From the NCBI RefSeq assembly GCF_003416895.1, contig NZ_QVIO01000001.1, positions 744,001 through 808,000 on the forward strand: a stretch of 64,000 nucleotides of DNA. The letters are read 5' to 3'. The notes beneath the pieces are model-generated. The model was not told where the DNA came from. It saw only the letters and a program-made list of their open reading frames with translations, and ran no database searches. This document shows positions 1-9,634 of this stretch, piece by piece. Origin of the DNA: Duganella sp. BJB476 (GTDB lineage: Bacteria > Pseudomonadota > Gammaproteobacteria > Burkholderiales > Burkholderiaceae_D). The translations under genes and the position numbers were made by a program. The first letter of the stretch is position 1. Each line of letters starts with the position of its first letter.

Positions 1-106
1 GTCATACAAAAAACACACTCAGCACGTAAAAAATGCGAATATGTCAGGCAAAAGTGCAGTTCAGTTAACCTTTTGGTCTGGCATGACCCTTCAGCGGGAG
101 TTTTTT

Positions 107-1645
107 GTGAGAAAACAGAACTTCAGGCAGTTCCACCGGCAAGCCCTGCATGCCGGCGTGGCGGCGCTGGTCGCGGCGGGATTGGGCGGCTGCGCCCTCG
201 GCCCCGAATTCAAGACCCCGGCCGCACCGGCCACGGCTGGCGAGCGCTACACCCCGACGCCGCTGGCGGCCCAGACGGCGGCATCGGCCGGCGTCGGCGG
301 CGCCGCCCAGCAGTTCGCGCTGGGGCAGGATATTCCGGCGCAGTGGTGGACGGTGTTCCGCTCGCCCGCGCTGGACCAGCTGATACGCGGCGCACTGGAG
401 CAGAACCCGAATATGGCGGCGGCCGAAGCGGCGCTGCGCCAGGCGCAGGAAAGCTACAACGCCCAGTCCGGCAGCCTGGTGTATCCGACGGTGAACGGCC
501 AGCTGGGCGTGGCGCGCCAGAAGGTGTCCGAGTCCGGCGGCGGCAACGGCGGCGTCTTCAACCTGTACAACGCCTCGGTCAACGTCGCCTACACGCCGGA
601 CGTGTTCGGCGCCACCCGGCGCACGCTGGAAGGCGCGCGCGCCCAGGTCGACTACCAGCGCTTCCAGGTCGAGGCGACCTACCTGGCGCTGAGCGCCAAT
701 GTGGTGACCACCGCCATCCGCGAAGCGTCGCTGCGCGCGCAGCTGAAGGCCACGCAGGAAGTGCTGGCCGCGCTGAACCAGCAGCTGGGCGTGATCGAGA
801 AACAATTCCAGTTCGGCGCCGTGCCGCGCAACACCTTGCTCAGCCAGCGCAACCAGGCGGCGCAGATCGCCGCCACCTTGCCGCCGCTGGAAAAGGCGCT
901 GGCGCAAAGCCGCCATCAGCTGTCCGTGCTGGCCGGCAAACTGCCGAGCGAGGCGGGCATGCCCGAGTTCGAACTGGCCTCGCTGACCTTGCCGGAATCG
1001 CTGCCGGTGTCGCTGCCGTCGGCGCTGGTGCGCCAGCGGCCCGACATCCGCGCCAGCGAAGAACAGCTGCACGCGGCCAGCGCGGCGATCGGCGTGGCGA
1101 CGGCGGCCCAGTATCCGCAATTCACGCTGAGCGGCAGCTACGGCTCGTCGGCGCAGACCTTCAGCAAGCTGTTCGACGCCGAGACCACCGCCTGGAACCT
1201 GGCCGCCGGCCTGACCGCGCCCATCTTCAACGGCGGCGCCCTGAGCGCCAAGCGGCGCGCGGCGGAAGCGGCCTACGACGTGGCGGCGGCGCAGTACCGC
1301 GCCACCGTGCTGACGGCGTTCCAGAACGTCGCCGACAGCCTGCGCGCGCTCGATTCCGACGCCGCCGCGCTCAAGGCCCAGGCCGAGGCCGAATCGCTGG
1401 CGGCCGAATCGCTGGCGCTGTCCACTCAGCAGTACAAGCTGGGCGGCATCAGCTACCTGGTGCTGCTGGACGCGCAGCGCAGCTACCAGCAGGCCCACGT
1501 GGCGCTGGTGCAGGCGCAGGCGGCCCGCTACGCCGACACGGCGGCGCTGTTCCAGGCGCTGGGCGGCGGCTGGTGGAACCGCGGCGGCGGCGTGCCGGCG
1601 GCCACCGCGGTGTCGGCGGCCGCGCCCTACGGCAGCGCCAAGTAA
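107..1645 (+). CDS. RND efflux system outer-membrane lipoprotein (OprM/NodT family)
   Basis: Outer-membrane channel of a tripartite RND pump, about 512 aa. A GTG start at 107 is preferred because GGGAG at 96-100 lies 6 nt upstream; in-frame ATGs at 41 and 83 lack a comparable site. The N-terminus has a hydrophobic stretch ending in the lipobox LGGC (Cys about residue 29), so it is probably a lipoprotein. The rest shows the duplicated alpha-helical/beta arrangement of outer membrane efflux proteins, including the RPDIRASE motif and the C-terminal LGGISYLVLLDAQRSY repeat. The adaptor gene follows 39 nt downstream, then the permease, giving a complete pump. The substrate cannot be told from the sequence. 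Confidence 0.93.
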   Translation: MRKQNFRQFHRQALHAGVAALVAAGLGGCALGPEFKTPAAPATAGERYTPTPLAAQTAASAGVGGAAQQFALGQDIPAQWWTVFRSPALDQLIRGALEQNPNMAAAEAALRQAQESYNAQSGSLVYPTVNGQLGVARQKVSESGGGNGGVFNLYNASVNVAYTPDVFGATRRTLEGARAQVDYQRFQVEATYLALSANVVTTAIREASLRAQLKATQEVLAALNQQLGVIEKQFQFGAVPRNTLLSQRNQAAQIAATLPPLEKALAQSRHQLSVLAGKLPSEAGMPEFELASLTLPESLPVSLPSALVRQRPDIRASEEQLHAASAAIGVATAAQYPQFTLSGSYGSSAQTFSKLFDAETTAWNLAAGLTAPIFNGGALSAKRRAAEAAYDVAAAQYRATVLTAFQNVADSLRALDSDAAALKAQAEAESLAAESLALSTQQYKLGGISYLVLLDAQRSYQQAHVALVQAQAARYADTAALFQALGGGWWNRGGGVPAATAVSAAAPYGSAK

Positions 1646-1684
1646 GCACATATCAAACAACACTAAAAAGCAGGAGAACGATTC

Positions 1685-2830
1685 ATGACCAAGCGTATGT
1701 TCATCATGATAGGCGGCGTCCTTTTACTGATCGTCGTGCTGGCGTTCGGCAAGTATTTGCAGATTAAGAAACTCATCGCCAGTTCGCCCAAGCCGACCGC
1801 GCAGGTCGTCACCGCGATCAAGGCCAGCATCTCCGAGTGGCAGCCGCAGCTGACGTCGGTCGGCACGCTGGTGCCGGTGCGCGGCGTCGACGTCACCACC
1901 GAGATCGCCGGCCTGGTGCGCCAGGTGCACTTCAAGTCGGGCGACGAGGTCAAGGCCGGCCAGGTGCTGTTCGAGCTGAACGCCGATTCCGACATCGCGC
2001 AACTGCGCGCGCTGCAAGCGGCGGCCGACCTGTCGGCCTCGGTGCTCAAGCGCGACAAGCTGCAATTCGCCGCCCAGGCCATCAGCCAGGCCCAGCTCGA
2101 CAACGACGACGCCGACCTGAAGAGCCGCAAGGCGCTGGTGGCGCAGCAGCAGGCGCTGGTCGACAAGAAGACCATCCGCGCGCCGTTCGCCGGCAAGCTG
2201 GGCATCACCGCCGTCAATCCCGGCCAGTACCTGAACCCCGGCGACAAGCTGGTGACCTTGCAAACCATCGATACTGTTTATATCGATTTCTTCGTGCCGC
2301 AGAAACAGCTGGCCGGCCTGTCCATCGGCCAGAAGCTCAGCCTGACCAGCGATGCCTATCCGGGCGTGGGCTTCCCCGGCAAGGTCACCTCGATCAGCCC
2401 GAAAGTCGACGCCGCCACCCGCAACGTGCAGGTCGAGGCCACGGTGCCGAACGCCAAGCGCCAGCTGCTGCCGGGCATGTTCGCCAACGTCAGCCTGGAC
2501 CAGGGCGACCAGAAGAAATACCTGACCCTGCCGCAGACCTCGATCACCTACAACCCCTACGGTTCGACCGTGTTCGTGCTGGCGCCGCCGCCGGCCGACG
2601 CCAAGGATGCGCTCAAGGATGACAAGGGCAACGCCCACCTGGTGGCGCAGCAGGTGTTCGTCACCACCGGCCCCACGCGCGGCGACCAGGTCGCCATCCT
2701 GACCGGCGTCAAGGAAGGCCAGACCGTCGTCACCAGCGGCCAGCTCAAGCTGAAGAACGGCACGCCGGCCGTGATCGACAACAAGGTGCAGCCGGCCAAC
2801 AACCCGAATCCGACGCCGCAGGAACACTAA
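1685..2830 (+). CDS. RND efflux periplasmic adaptor subunit (membrane fusion protein)
   Basis: Periplasmic adaptor linking the inner-membrane permease to the outer-membrane channel, 381 aa. One N-terminal membrane segment (about residues 5-22) anchors it. A split biotinyl-lipoyl-like domain follows, with the typical IRAPFAGKLGI half and a coiled-coil hairpin between the halves, then a beta-barrel domain and a membrane-proximal domain. The start is supported by AGGAG at 1672-1676. It lies 13 nt before the permease and is certainly co-transcribed with it. The C-terminal tail is Asn/Pro-rich and has no recognisable function. The family assignment is secure; pump specificity is not. Confidence 0.94.
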   Translation: MTKRMFIMIGGVLLLIVVLAFGKYLQIKKLIASSPKPTAQVVTAIKASISEWQPQLTSVGTLVPVRGVDVTTEIAGLVRQVHFKSGDEVKAGQVLFELNADSDIAQLRALQAAADLSASVLKRDKLQFAAQAISQAQLDNDDADLKSRKALVAQQQALVDKKTIRAPFAGKLGITAVNPGQYLNPGDKLVTLQTIDTVYIDFFVPQKQLAGLSIGQKLSLTSDAYPGVGFPGKVTSISPKVDAATRNVQVEATVPNAKRQLLPGMFANVSLDQGDQKKYLTLPQTSITYNPYGSTVFVLAPPPADAKDALKDDKGNAHLVAQQVFVTTGPTRGDQVAILTGVKEGQTVVTSGQLKLKNGTPAVIDNKVQPANNPNPTPQEH

Positions 2831-2843
2831 GGGAATCCGCGCC

Positions 2844-5800
2844 ATGAATTTCACCGACATCTTCATCAAGCGGCCGGTCCTGGCCAGCGTCGTCAGCCTG
2901 CTGATCGTGGTGCTGGGCCTGCGTTCGCTGTTCAGCCTGCCGATCAACCAGTATCCGAAGACGCAAAACGCGGTGGTCACCATCTCCACCACCTACTACG
3001 GCGCCGACGCCTCCACCGTGGCCGGCTTCATCACCCAGCCGCTGGAAGGGGCCATCGCCCAGGCGCAGGGGATCGACTACCTGTCCTCGTCGTCCAACAG
3101 CGGCGTGTCGGTGATCACCGCCACCCTGCGGCTGAACTACGATTCCAACCGCGCGCTGACCGAGATCACCACCCAGGTCAACTCGGTGCGCAACCAGCTG
3201 CCGCAGCAGGCGCAGCAGCCGGTGCTGACGGTGCAGACCGGCCAGACCACCGACGCCATGTACATGGGCTTCTACAGCGACACGCTGCCGACCAACAACG
3301 TCACCGACTTCCTGGCGCGCGTGGTCAAGCCGAAACTGGATTCGATCCAGGGCGTGCAGACCGCCGAGCTGCTGGGCGCGCGCCAGTTCGCGCTGCGCGC
3401 CTGGCTGGACGCCAACAAGATGGCGGCGCACGGCGTCACCGCGACCGACGTCAGCGCCGCGCTGGCGCAGAACAACTACCTGACCGGCCTGGGCGCCACC
3501 AAGGGCCAGATGGTGACCGTGCCGCTGACCGCCGGCACCGACCTGCACACGGTGGACGAGTTCAAGGCGCTGGCCATCAAGCAGGCCGGCGGCGCCATCG
3601 TCCACCTGGAGGACATCGCCACCGTCACCCTGGGTTCGGAAAACTATGACTTCAACGTCGCCTTCAGCGGCGTGCGCTCGGTGTTCATCGGCATCAAGGT
3701 GGCGCCGGAGGCCAACATCCTGGACGTGGCCAAGCGCGTAAGGGTGGCCTTCCCGCCGATCAAGGAACAGCTGCCGAACGGCCTGACCGGCGAGATCGTC
3801 TACGACTCGACCGAGTTCATCAACACCTCGATCGACGAAGTGGTCAAGACCCTGGTCGAGGCGCTGGTCATCGTCACCATCGTCATCTACCTGTTCCTGG
3901 GCAGCTTCCGCGCGGTGATCGTGCCGGTGATCGCGATGCCGCTGTCGCTGATCGGCACCTTCTTCGTGATGCTGATGCTGGGCTACTCGATCAACCTGCT
4001 GACCCTGCTGGCCATCGTGCTGGCGATCGGCCTGGTGGTGGACGACGCCATCATCGTGGTGGAGAACGTCGACCGCCACATGAAGGAGGGCATCAAGCCG
4101 TTCGACGCCGCCATCATGGCCGCGCGCGAGCTGGGCAGCCCGATCCTGGCGATGACGGTGGTGCTGATCGCGGTGTACGTGCCGATCGGCTTCCAGGGCG
4201 GCCTGACTGGCGCGCTGTTCACCGAGTTCGCCTTCACCCTGGCCGGCGCGGTGGCGGTGTCGGGCATCGTCGCGCTGACCTTGTCGCCGATGATGTGCGG
4301 CCACTTCTTCGACCCCAAGCAGGATGAAGGGCGTTTCGTCAAGGCCATCGACAAGGTGTTCGAGAAGGTCCACGGCGGCTACCTGCGCCTGCTGCACAGC
4401 CTGCTCAACACCTGGCCGGTGCTGATCGTCATGGGCCTGATCCTGAGTCTGCTGCTGGGCCTGATGTTCAAGATGTCGCAGTCGGAACTGGCGCCGGAAG
4501 AGGACCAGGGCATCGTGCTGTCGCAGGTGGTCGGCGCGCCGACCGCCACCTCGGACCAGATGCAGGCCTACGCCAAGCAGATCTTCGACATCTCGCACGC
4601 GCTGCCCGAGTACGAGCAGATGTTCCAGATCACCGGCGTGCCGACCACCAATTCCGGCATCGGCGGCGTGCTGTTCAAGTCGTGGGACAAGCGTTCGCGC
4701 TCGGCGCACGAGATCCAGCAGGACTTGCAGGAAAAATGGAGCCATGTGGCCGGTGGCCGCGTGGCGGCGTTCCAGTTCCCGGCGCTGCCGGGCAGCTCCG
4801 GCTTGCCGGTGCAGTTCGTCATCACCACCACCGAGCCGTTCGAGAACCTGAACACGGTGGCGCAAGCGGTGCTGGACAAGGCGCGCAAGGACAACAAGTT
4901 CTACTTCGCCGACGTCGACCTGAAGATCGATTCGCCGCAGGCGCGCGTCGAGGTGGACCGCGACAAGCTGGCCACCTTGGGCCTGACGCAGCAGGACTTC
5001 GGCAACGCCATGGGCGCGGCGCTGGGCGGCGGCTACGTCAACTACTTCTCGATCTCCGGCCGTTCCTACAAGGTGATCCCGCAGGTGCAGCAGGTCGACC
5101 GCCTGAATCCGGCCGACGTGCTGGACTTCTACATCAAGACCCCGAGCGGCGCCATGATCCCGGCCAGCACCGTGGCCAGCATCAAGTACAGCGTGCAGCC
5201 GGAATCGGTGACCCGCTTCCAGCAGCTGAACTCGGCGACCATCTCCGGCGTCACCGGCGCCTCGCAGGGCGAGATCCTGGAATACCTGCGCAACACCGTC
5301 AAGGAAGTGGCACCGTCGGGCTACACGGTCGATTACTCGGGCGGCTCGCGCCAGTACATGAGCGAATCGGGCGGCTTCGTGGTGACGATGGCGTTCGCCG
5401 TCATCATCGTGTTCCTGGCGCTGGCGGCGCAGTTCGAGAGCTTCCGCGACCCGATCGTGATCCTGTTCTCGGTGCCGATGGCGCTGTTCGGCGCGATGAC
5501 CTTCATCTTCCTGGGCTACGCCTCGATCAACATCTACACCCAGGTCGGCCTGGTGACGCTGATGGGGCTCATTTCCAAGCACGGTATTTTGATCGTGGAA
5601 GTGGCCAACCACCTGCGCGCGGCCGGCAAGAGCAAGCGTGAAGCGATCGAGGAAGCGGCGGCCACCCGTCTGCGTCCCATCCTGATGACGACGGCGGCGA
5701 TGGTGTTCGGCGTGGTGCCGCTGGTGGTGGCCTCGGGCGCCGGCGCGGCCGGTCGCCATGCGATGGGCCTGGTGATCTTCACCGGCCTGTCGATCGGCAC

Positions 5801-5924
5801 GCTGTTCACGCTGTTCGTGGTGCCGGCCATGTATATGTTCCTGTCCGGCCAACATAAAGCCGAACCGCAGGCCGCCGCGCATGGCGGCGCGACGCCGGCC
5901 CACACCGCCGGACAACCGACCTGA
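2844..5924 (+). CDS. RND multidrug efflux permease (HAE-1/AcrB-type)
   Basis: Proton-driven inner-membrane transporter, 1026 aa, the usual length for hydrophobe/amphiphile RND pumps. It begins with the family hallmark MNFTDIFIKRPVLASV. TM4 carries the adjacent proton-relay aspartates Asp400-Asp401 in GLVVDDAIIVVENV, and two large periplasmic loops separate TM1/TM2 and TM7/TM8. The C-terminal half has the LMGLISKHGILIVEV and RLRPILMTTAAMV motifs. It follows the adaptor gene directly; a diguanylate cyclase gene starts 11 nt after its stop. No local repressor gene (TetR, MarR or LysR) is adjacent, so its control is not visible here. Confidence 0.95.
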   Translation: MNFTDIFIKRPVLASVVSLLIVVLGLRSLFSLPINQYPKTQNAVVTISTTYYGADASTVAGFITQPLEGAIAQAQGIDYLSSSSNSGVSVITATLRLNYDSNRALTEITTQVNSVRNQLPQQAQQPVLTVQTGQTTDAMYMGFYSDTLPTNNVTDFLARVVKPKLDSIQGVQTAELLGARQFALRAWLDANKMAAHGVTATDVSAALAQNNYLTGLGATKGQMVTVPLTAGTDLHTVDEFKALAIKQAGGAIVHLEDIATVTLGSENYDFNVAFSGVRSVFIGIKVAPEANILDVAKRVRVAFPPIKEQLPNGLTGEIVYDSTEFINTSIDEVVKTLVEALVIVTIVIYLFLGSFRAVIVPVIAMPLSLIGTFFVMLMLGYSINLLTLLAIVLAIGLVVDDAIIVVENVDRHMKEGIKPFDAAIMAARELGSPILAMTVVLIAVYVPIGFQGGLTGALFTEFAFTLAGAVAVSGIVALTLSPMMCGHFFDPKQDEGRFVKAIDKVFEKVHGGYLRLLHSLLNTWPVLIVMGLILSLLLGLMFKMSQSELAPEEDQGIVLSQVVGAPTATSDQMQAYAKQIFDISHALPEYEQMFQITGVPTTNSGIGGVLFKSWDKRSRSAHEIQQDLQEKWSHVAGGRVAAFQFPALPGSSGLPVQFVITTTEPFENLNTVAQAVLDKARKDNKFYFADVDLKIDSPQARVEVDRDKLATLGLTQQDFGNAMGAALGGGYVNYFSISGRSYKVIPQVQQVDRLNPADVLDFYIKTPSGAMIPASTVASIKYSVQPESVTRFQQLNSATISGVTGASQGEILEYLRNTVKEVAPSGYTVDYSGGSRQYMSESGGFVVTMAFAVIIVFLALAAQFESFRDPIVILFSVPMALFGAMTFIFLGYASINIYTQVGLVTLMGLISKHGILIVEVANHLRAAGKSKREAIEEAAATRLRPILMTTAAMVFGVVPLVVASGAGAAGRHAMGLVIFTGLSIGTLFTLFVVPAMYMFLSGQHKAEPQAAAHGGATPAHTAGQPT

Positions 5925-5935
5925 AGCCGGACGCG

Positions 5936-6970
5936 ATGTCCGCCGTGGACAAGGGGACGGTGCGGCGCCTGGGCTGGCTGAACGGCCAGCGCAAGCGCAG
6001 CATGGAAGAAGTCATTCTGATGATGCTGTGCGCGCTGGGCGTGCCCAGCATCCTGCCGTTCGCGATTTACCGCCTGACGCAGCAGCAATGGATGTCGGCC
6101 ACGGTCGACATGGCGCTGGTGCTGGCCATGCTGGCGGTGATCGTGCATGTGTGGCGCACCGGCCGCCACCGCGTCGCCAGCTTCTGCGTCACGCTGTTCT
6201 ATTCGGCCGGCATGCTGGCGACGGTGTACCTGCGCGGCGTGTCGCTGATCTACTGGGTGTATCCGACCATGATCGCCTGTTACTTCGTGCTGCGGCCCGG
6301 CGTGGCGGTGGCGATCAACAGCGTCTCGCTGGCGGCGCTGGTGGTGATCCTGCTGTCGCAGCTGGCGGTGCTGAACCTGCTGACCATCGTCGTCACCATC
6401 GGCCTGGTCAACCTGTTCGCGTACATCTTCGCCCACCGCACGGGCGCGCAGAACAAGGCGCTGCACACCGAGGTGGAGCTGGACTTCCTGACCGGCGTCG
6501 GCAACCGCCGCTCGCTGGACCGCAAGCTGGCCGACCACGCCGACGAGCGCCGTCCGCACCTGCCGTCCTGCCTGCTGTTGCTGGACCTGGACCACTTCAA
6601 GCAGGTCAACGACCTGTACGGCCATGCGGCCGGCGACCAGGCGCTGATACGGCTGTGCGAGGTGATGCGCCTGCATACGCGCTCGAGCGACCGCATCTTC
6701 CGCTACGGCGGCGAGGAGTTCGCCGTCATCGCCAACGGCGCGGCGCTGGACGCGGCCAGCCGCCTGGCCGAAAACCTGCGGGCCGCCGTGGCCGACGCCA
6801 GCCTGATCGACGGCCATCCGCTGACGATCTCGATCGGCGTGGCCTTCATGGACAAGCGCCGCACGCCGGCCGACTGGCTCATGCAGGCCGACAAAATGCT
6901 GTACGCGGCCAAGCAGGGCGGCCGCAACGCCGTCCGTGTGGCGCCGTCAGACGATGCCCAGGGCGCGTAG
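5936..6970 (+). CDS. Membrane-bound diguanylate cyclase (GGDEF domain)
   Basis: Predicted to make the second messenger c-di-GMP from two GTP. About 344 aa: five or six hydrophobic segments in residues 20-175 form a membrane sensor module, followed by a GGDEF domain. The active-site motif is GGEEF (residues 258-262), preceded by the allosteric inhibition-site motif RxxD (Arg249, Asp252) at the correct spacing, so product feedback inhibition is expected. No EAL domain is present. The start lies 11 nt after the RND permease stop without a strong ribosome-binding site, which suggests coupling to the efflux operon. The last 24 nt overlap the convergent methyltransferase gene. Confidence 0.9.
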   Translation: MSAVDKGTVRRLGWLNGQRKRSMEEVILMMLCALGVPSILPFAIYRLTQQQWMSATVDMALVLAMLAVIVHVWRTGRHRVASFCVTLFYSAGMLATVYLRGVSLIYWVYPTMIACYFVLRPGVAVAINSVSLAALVVILLSQLAVLNLLTIVVTIGLVNLFAYIFAHRTGAQNKALHTEVELDFLTGVGNRRSLDRKLADHADERRPHLPSCLLLLDLDHFKQVNDLYGHAAGDQALIRLCEVMRLHTRSSDRIFRYGGEEFAVIANGAALDAASRLAENLRAAVADASLIDGHPLTISIGVAFMDKRRTPADWLMQADKMLYAAKQGGRNAVRVAPSDDAQGA

Positions 6971-8482
6971 CAACGGCAACCTGAGGTCGCGGAACTCGAT
7001 GGCTTGACTGGACAACTCGGCGAGATTTTCTTCGTCGCCGACCAGCGCGACGTCCAGCTTGCGGATGGTTTGCTGCGACGCCTTGAGCACCTGCCACGCG
7101 TAGTGGGCCCACTCCGACGGCTGTTGCTTGCCCTCGGCGATGGCGCTGATAAACAGCTGTTGAAAGCGGCCGACGGTAACGCCGCCGCCCGTCACCGGGC
7201 TGGCCAGCGCGGACACCTCGCCACCGCCGCGCGCCTGTCGCAGCAAGCGCTGGTTGAGGCGATCGGTTTGCGGCCGGCGCAGGTTGGCGATGGACGGTTC
7301 CTGGGCGATGGCCAGCGCGCCTTTGTGCGCCAGCAGCAGACAGGCTTCGTGCAGCTGCGTGAGCACGATTCCGCGGGAGCTCAGGGCCTGCTCGATGTCG
7401 CCGATGGTGCGGACGGCGTGGTCGCTCAGCAGGTCGATAATGGGCTTGTAGATGACGTCGGTCAGCGCGCGTTCGCCCAGCAAAGTCTTGACGGTGAGCT
7501 GGATCGCTCCGGCATGCTCGCACAAGACGACGCGCAGGGCGCGCAGTTGTTCGGCATACTCGATCGCTTGCAGGCCGCGCTTGCCCTTGACCCAGTAATC
7601 CCGGCGGAACTGTTGGTTGGTCATGAAATCGACTATGCTTTGGCGGAACACCGCGTCGGGAATCTCGCCGAGCAGCGCTTGCTGCTCCGGCGTCAGGTTC
7701 AACCCGGGCAGCAGTTCGGTGTAGGCGGCCGAACAGGCGAAGTCGAGTTTTGCCGGCGATAGTAAGCCGGCCATGTCGGCAAAGGACATCGGCAGCCAGT
7801 CGCGGTTGAAATATTCGTGGGCCAGGTAGTGGCGGTCCTGGCTCTCCAGTTTTTTCAAGCGCTCCGCAATCTGCGGATTGGCCAGCCCGAACGCGGGATT
7901 GGTGGCCATCAGCTTGTTGGTAAACGCGAGGGCGCCATCGACCTTGGCCAACACGCCTGCGCCTGGCGGCGCCATGATGGCGGCGTGCTGGGTCATCAGG
8001 TCGCGCACCGGTATCATGGCTGCGAAGCCTGGCTGTGTGTTATAGCTGATGTACAGCACGCCGCCGACCTTCAGCTTGCGTTGAACGAAGTCGACGATGA
8101 TGGCGCGGTTCTCGTCCGAGATCCAGCTCCAGATGCCGTGCACGGCGATGAAGTCGAAGTCCGGCAAATCGGTGCGGCTGCAGAATTCGGCGAACGACTG
8201 GTCGAATAGTTGCGGGCCGTCCGCGATGTTGGCGGCCAGCTCCTGCGCATAGCCTGCCTGCGACGGATTGAAATCGGTGCCGTACCACTTGGTGGTGGAG
8301 GCCGCGCCGTGGATATTGACGCTGAGGCCCTGGCCGAAGCCGAGCTCGCAGGCCGTCGCGATCTCAGGCAGGACCAGTCCCGCTTTCAACAACGCGAGTT
8401 TGGCCCGCAACGGATTGACCAGGTCATAGTAGCCGTAGGTATAGCCGATGTCGGCAACGTAGCCGCTGGTCCAGTCCGTCAT
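6947..8482 (-). CDS. Class I SAM-dependent methyltransferase with regulatory domain
   Basis: About 511 aa. The N-terminal half is a Rossmann-fold methyltransferase: motif I is ELGFGQG at residues 46-52, and a post-motif acidic residue occurs in WYGTDFNPSQ. The middle and C-terminal portion matches the layout of the 'methyltransferase regulatory domain' family, in which a helical region follows the catalytic domain. The methyl acceptor is unknown; the family is often linked to surface polysaccharide or small-molecule modification, but nothing nearby proves this. It is transcribed toward the diguanylate cyclase and overlaps its 3' end by 24 nt. Confidence 0.8.
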   Translation of the reverse strand: MTDWTSGYVADIGYTYGYYDLVNPLRAKLALLKAGLVLPEIATACELGFGQGLSVNIHGAASTTKWYGTDFNPSQAGYAQELAANIADGPQLFDQSFAEFCSRTDLPDFDFIAVHGIWSWISDENRAIIVDFVQRKLKVGGVLYISYNTQPGFAAMIPVRDLMTQHAAIMAPPGAGVLAKVDGALAFTNKLMATNPAFGLANPQIAERLKKLESQDRHYLAHEYFNRDWLPMSFADMAGLLSPAKLDFACSAAYTELLPGLNLTPEQQALLGEIPDAVFRQSIVDFMTNQQFRRDYWVKGKRGLQAIEYAEQLRALRVVLCEHAGAIQLTVKTLLGERALTDVIYKPIIDLLSDHAVRTIGDIEQALSSRGIVLTQLHEACLLLAHKGALAIAQEPSIANLRRPQTDRLNQRLLRQARGGGEVSALASPVTGGGVTVGRFQQLFISAIAEGKQQPSEWAHYAWQVLKASQQTIRKLDVALVGDEENLAELSSQAIEFRDLRLPLLRALGIV

Positions 8483-8579
8483 AGTTTGGCTTTCTCAATA
8501 AATAGGGTCTCTTGATTTTAATGCGTTTTTGCTATGATGAGTGTATTGAAACCGTATCATGCAAGAAAATGGAGATTTG

Positions 8580-8990
8580 ATGAGGGAAATTCTAGCCGCA
8601 GGCTGGCTGGCGCTGGCGCCCTTGGCCGTATCGGCCATGCCGGAAGCGCCGCCGGCGCCTGTCCGGACGCCGCCGCCCGAACCGCTGGCGCGCGACCTGA
8701 GCCTGCCGCCCGCGTTGTCCGACGAGATGATACGCAAGGCGGTGCGCGCCACCATCGTTGAGGATCCGCACCCGGTCGACACGGCGAACCGCGCGGCCGG
8801 CGCCTTCGGCACCACGGCGCCGACCATGCATGACACGATGACGGCCGCCTTCGAGCAGGCCAAGGTGCCCGATTGCCTGCACGGCGATGCGCTCAAACTG
8901 CAGCCGGCGATGATCGGCCCGATCGGCGTGGTGGGGCCTTACTCGCTGCCGTGGGTGATCGCGGCGGCGATACGGGGTAAATGCAACTGA
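8580..8990 (+). CDS. Small exported hypothetical protein
   Basis: About 136 aa and not recognised. The ATG at 8580 is chosen because GGAG at 8571-8574 lies just upstream and the product then begins directly with a signal peptide (MREILAAGWLALAPLAVSA). The mature part is Pro-rich at first (PPAPVRTPPPEP) and then contains two Cys residues (one in PDCLHG, one in the C-terminal GKCN) that could form a disulfide in the periplasm. Its stop lies 4 nt from the stop of the convergent NnrU-like gene. Function unknown. Confidence 0.65.
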   Translation: MREILAAGWLALAPLAVSAMPEAPPAPVRTPPPEPLARDLSLPPALSDEMIRKAVRATIVEDPHPVDTANRAAGAFGTTAPTMHDTMTAAFEQAKVPDCLHGDALKLQPAMIGPIGVVGPYSLPWVIAAAIRGKCN

Positions 8991-8994
8991 GGTG

Positions 8995-9573
8995 TCAGAA
9001 CGGTTTCACGCCGATCAGCATCAGGTGCAGCCAGTGGGCGAACAGCACCGCCACGCCGAAGCCGGCCACCACCGTGACGGCCGTCGCCATGCCCTTGCCG
9101 GGCGGGTAGACGGTGCCGGCGGCGGCATCGCGCCGGCGGGCTGCGCGGAACAGCAGCACCGACCACACCAGGAAGCTGCCGAACAGGATGATGTCATGCA
9201 GCGTGCCGTTGGCCAGCAGGTGGGCCAGCGCCCAGACCTTGACGGCCAGCGTCATCGGATGATGCAGGCGCGCCTTGATGCCGTTGCCCGGCACATAGGC
9301 CGCCACCAGCAGGATGAAGGACAGCACCATCAGCGGCGCGGCGATGTGCGCCATGAAGCGCGGGGGCGACCACACCACCACCGGCTGCTGGCGCGCCAGG
9401 CCGTAGCCCCAGATGATCAGCGCGAAGCCGGCCAGCGACACCAGCGAATACAGTCCCTTCCAGCCGTTCTCGCCCAGGCGCGCGCGCATGGCGCCGCGCC
9501 AGTCGTCGGCGAAGATGCGGACCGAATGCAGCCCGAGGAAAATCAGCAAGCCCAATATCAGTAGCGCCATCAT
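8995..9573 (-). CDS. NnrU family membrane protein
   Basis: Integral membrane protein of about 192 aa with five or six hydrophobic segments. It has features typical of NnrU, including LGLHSVRIF near the N-terminus, a MVLSFILLVAAYVPG segment and the HHPMTLAVKVWALAHLLANG motif. NnrU was named from denitrification clusters, but many members occur without denitrification genes, as here; NnrU is related in topology to isoprenylcysteine methyltransferase-like membrane proteins. The start is at one of two adjacent ATGs (9573 or 9570), preceded by AGGGA. It lies downstream of the MaoC-like gene on the same strand with a 61-nt gap and may be read with that operon. Confidence 0.8.
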   Translation of the reverse strand: MMALLILGLLIFLGLHSVRIFADDWRGAMRARLGENGWKGLYSLVSLAGFALIIWGYGLARQQPVVVWSPPRFMAHIAAPLMVLSFILLVAAYVPGNGIKARLHHPMTLAVKVWALAHLLANGTLHDIILFGSFLVWSVLLFRAARRRDAAAGTVYPPGKGMATAVTVVAGFGVAVLFAHWLHLMLIGVKPF

Positions 9574-9634
9574 CACATCCCTGGAGTTGGTTGAACTGCG
9601 CAGACGATACACCGGCTGGCGGCGGCACGCAACG

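Noticed and set aside
2745..5915. A 1056-codon open frame antisense to the RND permease
   Set aside because: His/Arg/Gln-rich shadow of a highly conserved permease gene.
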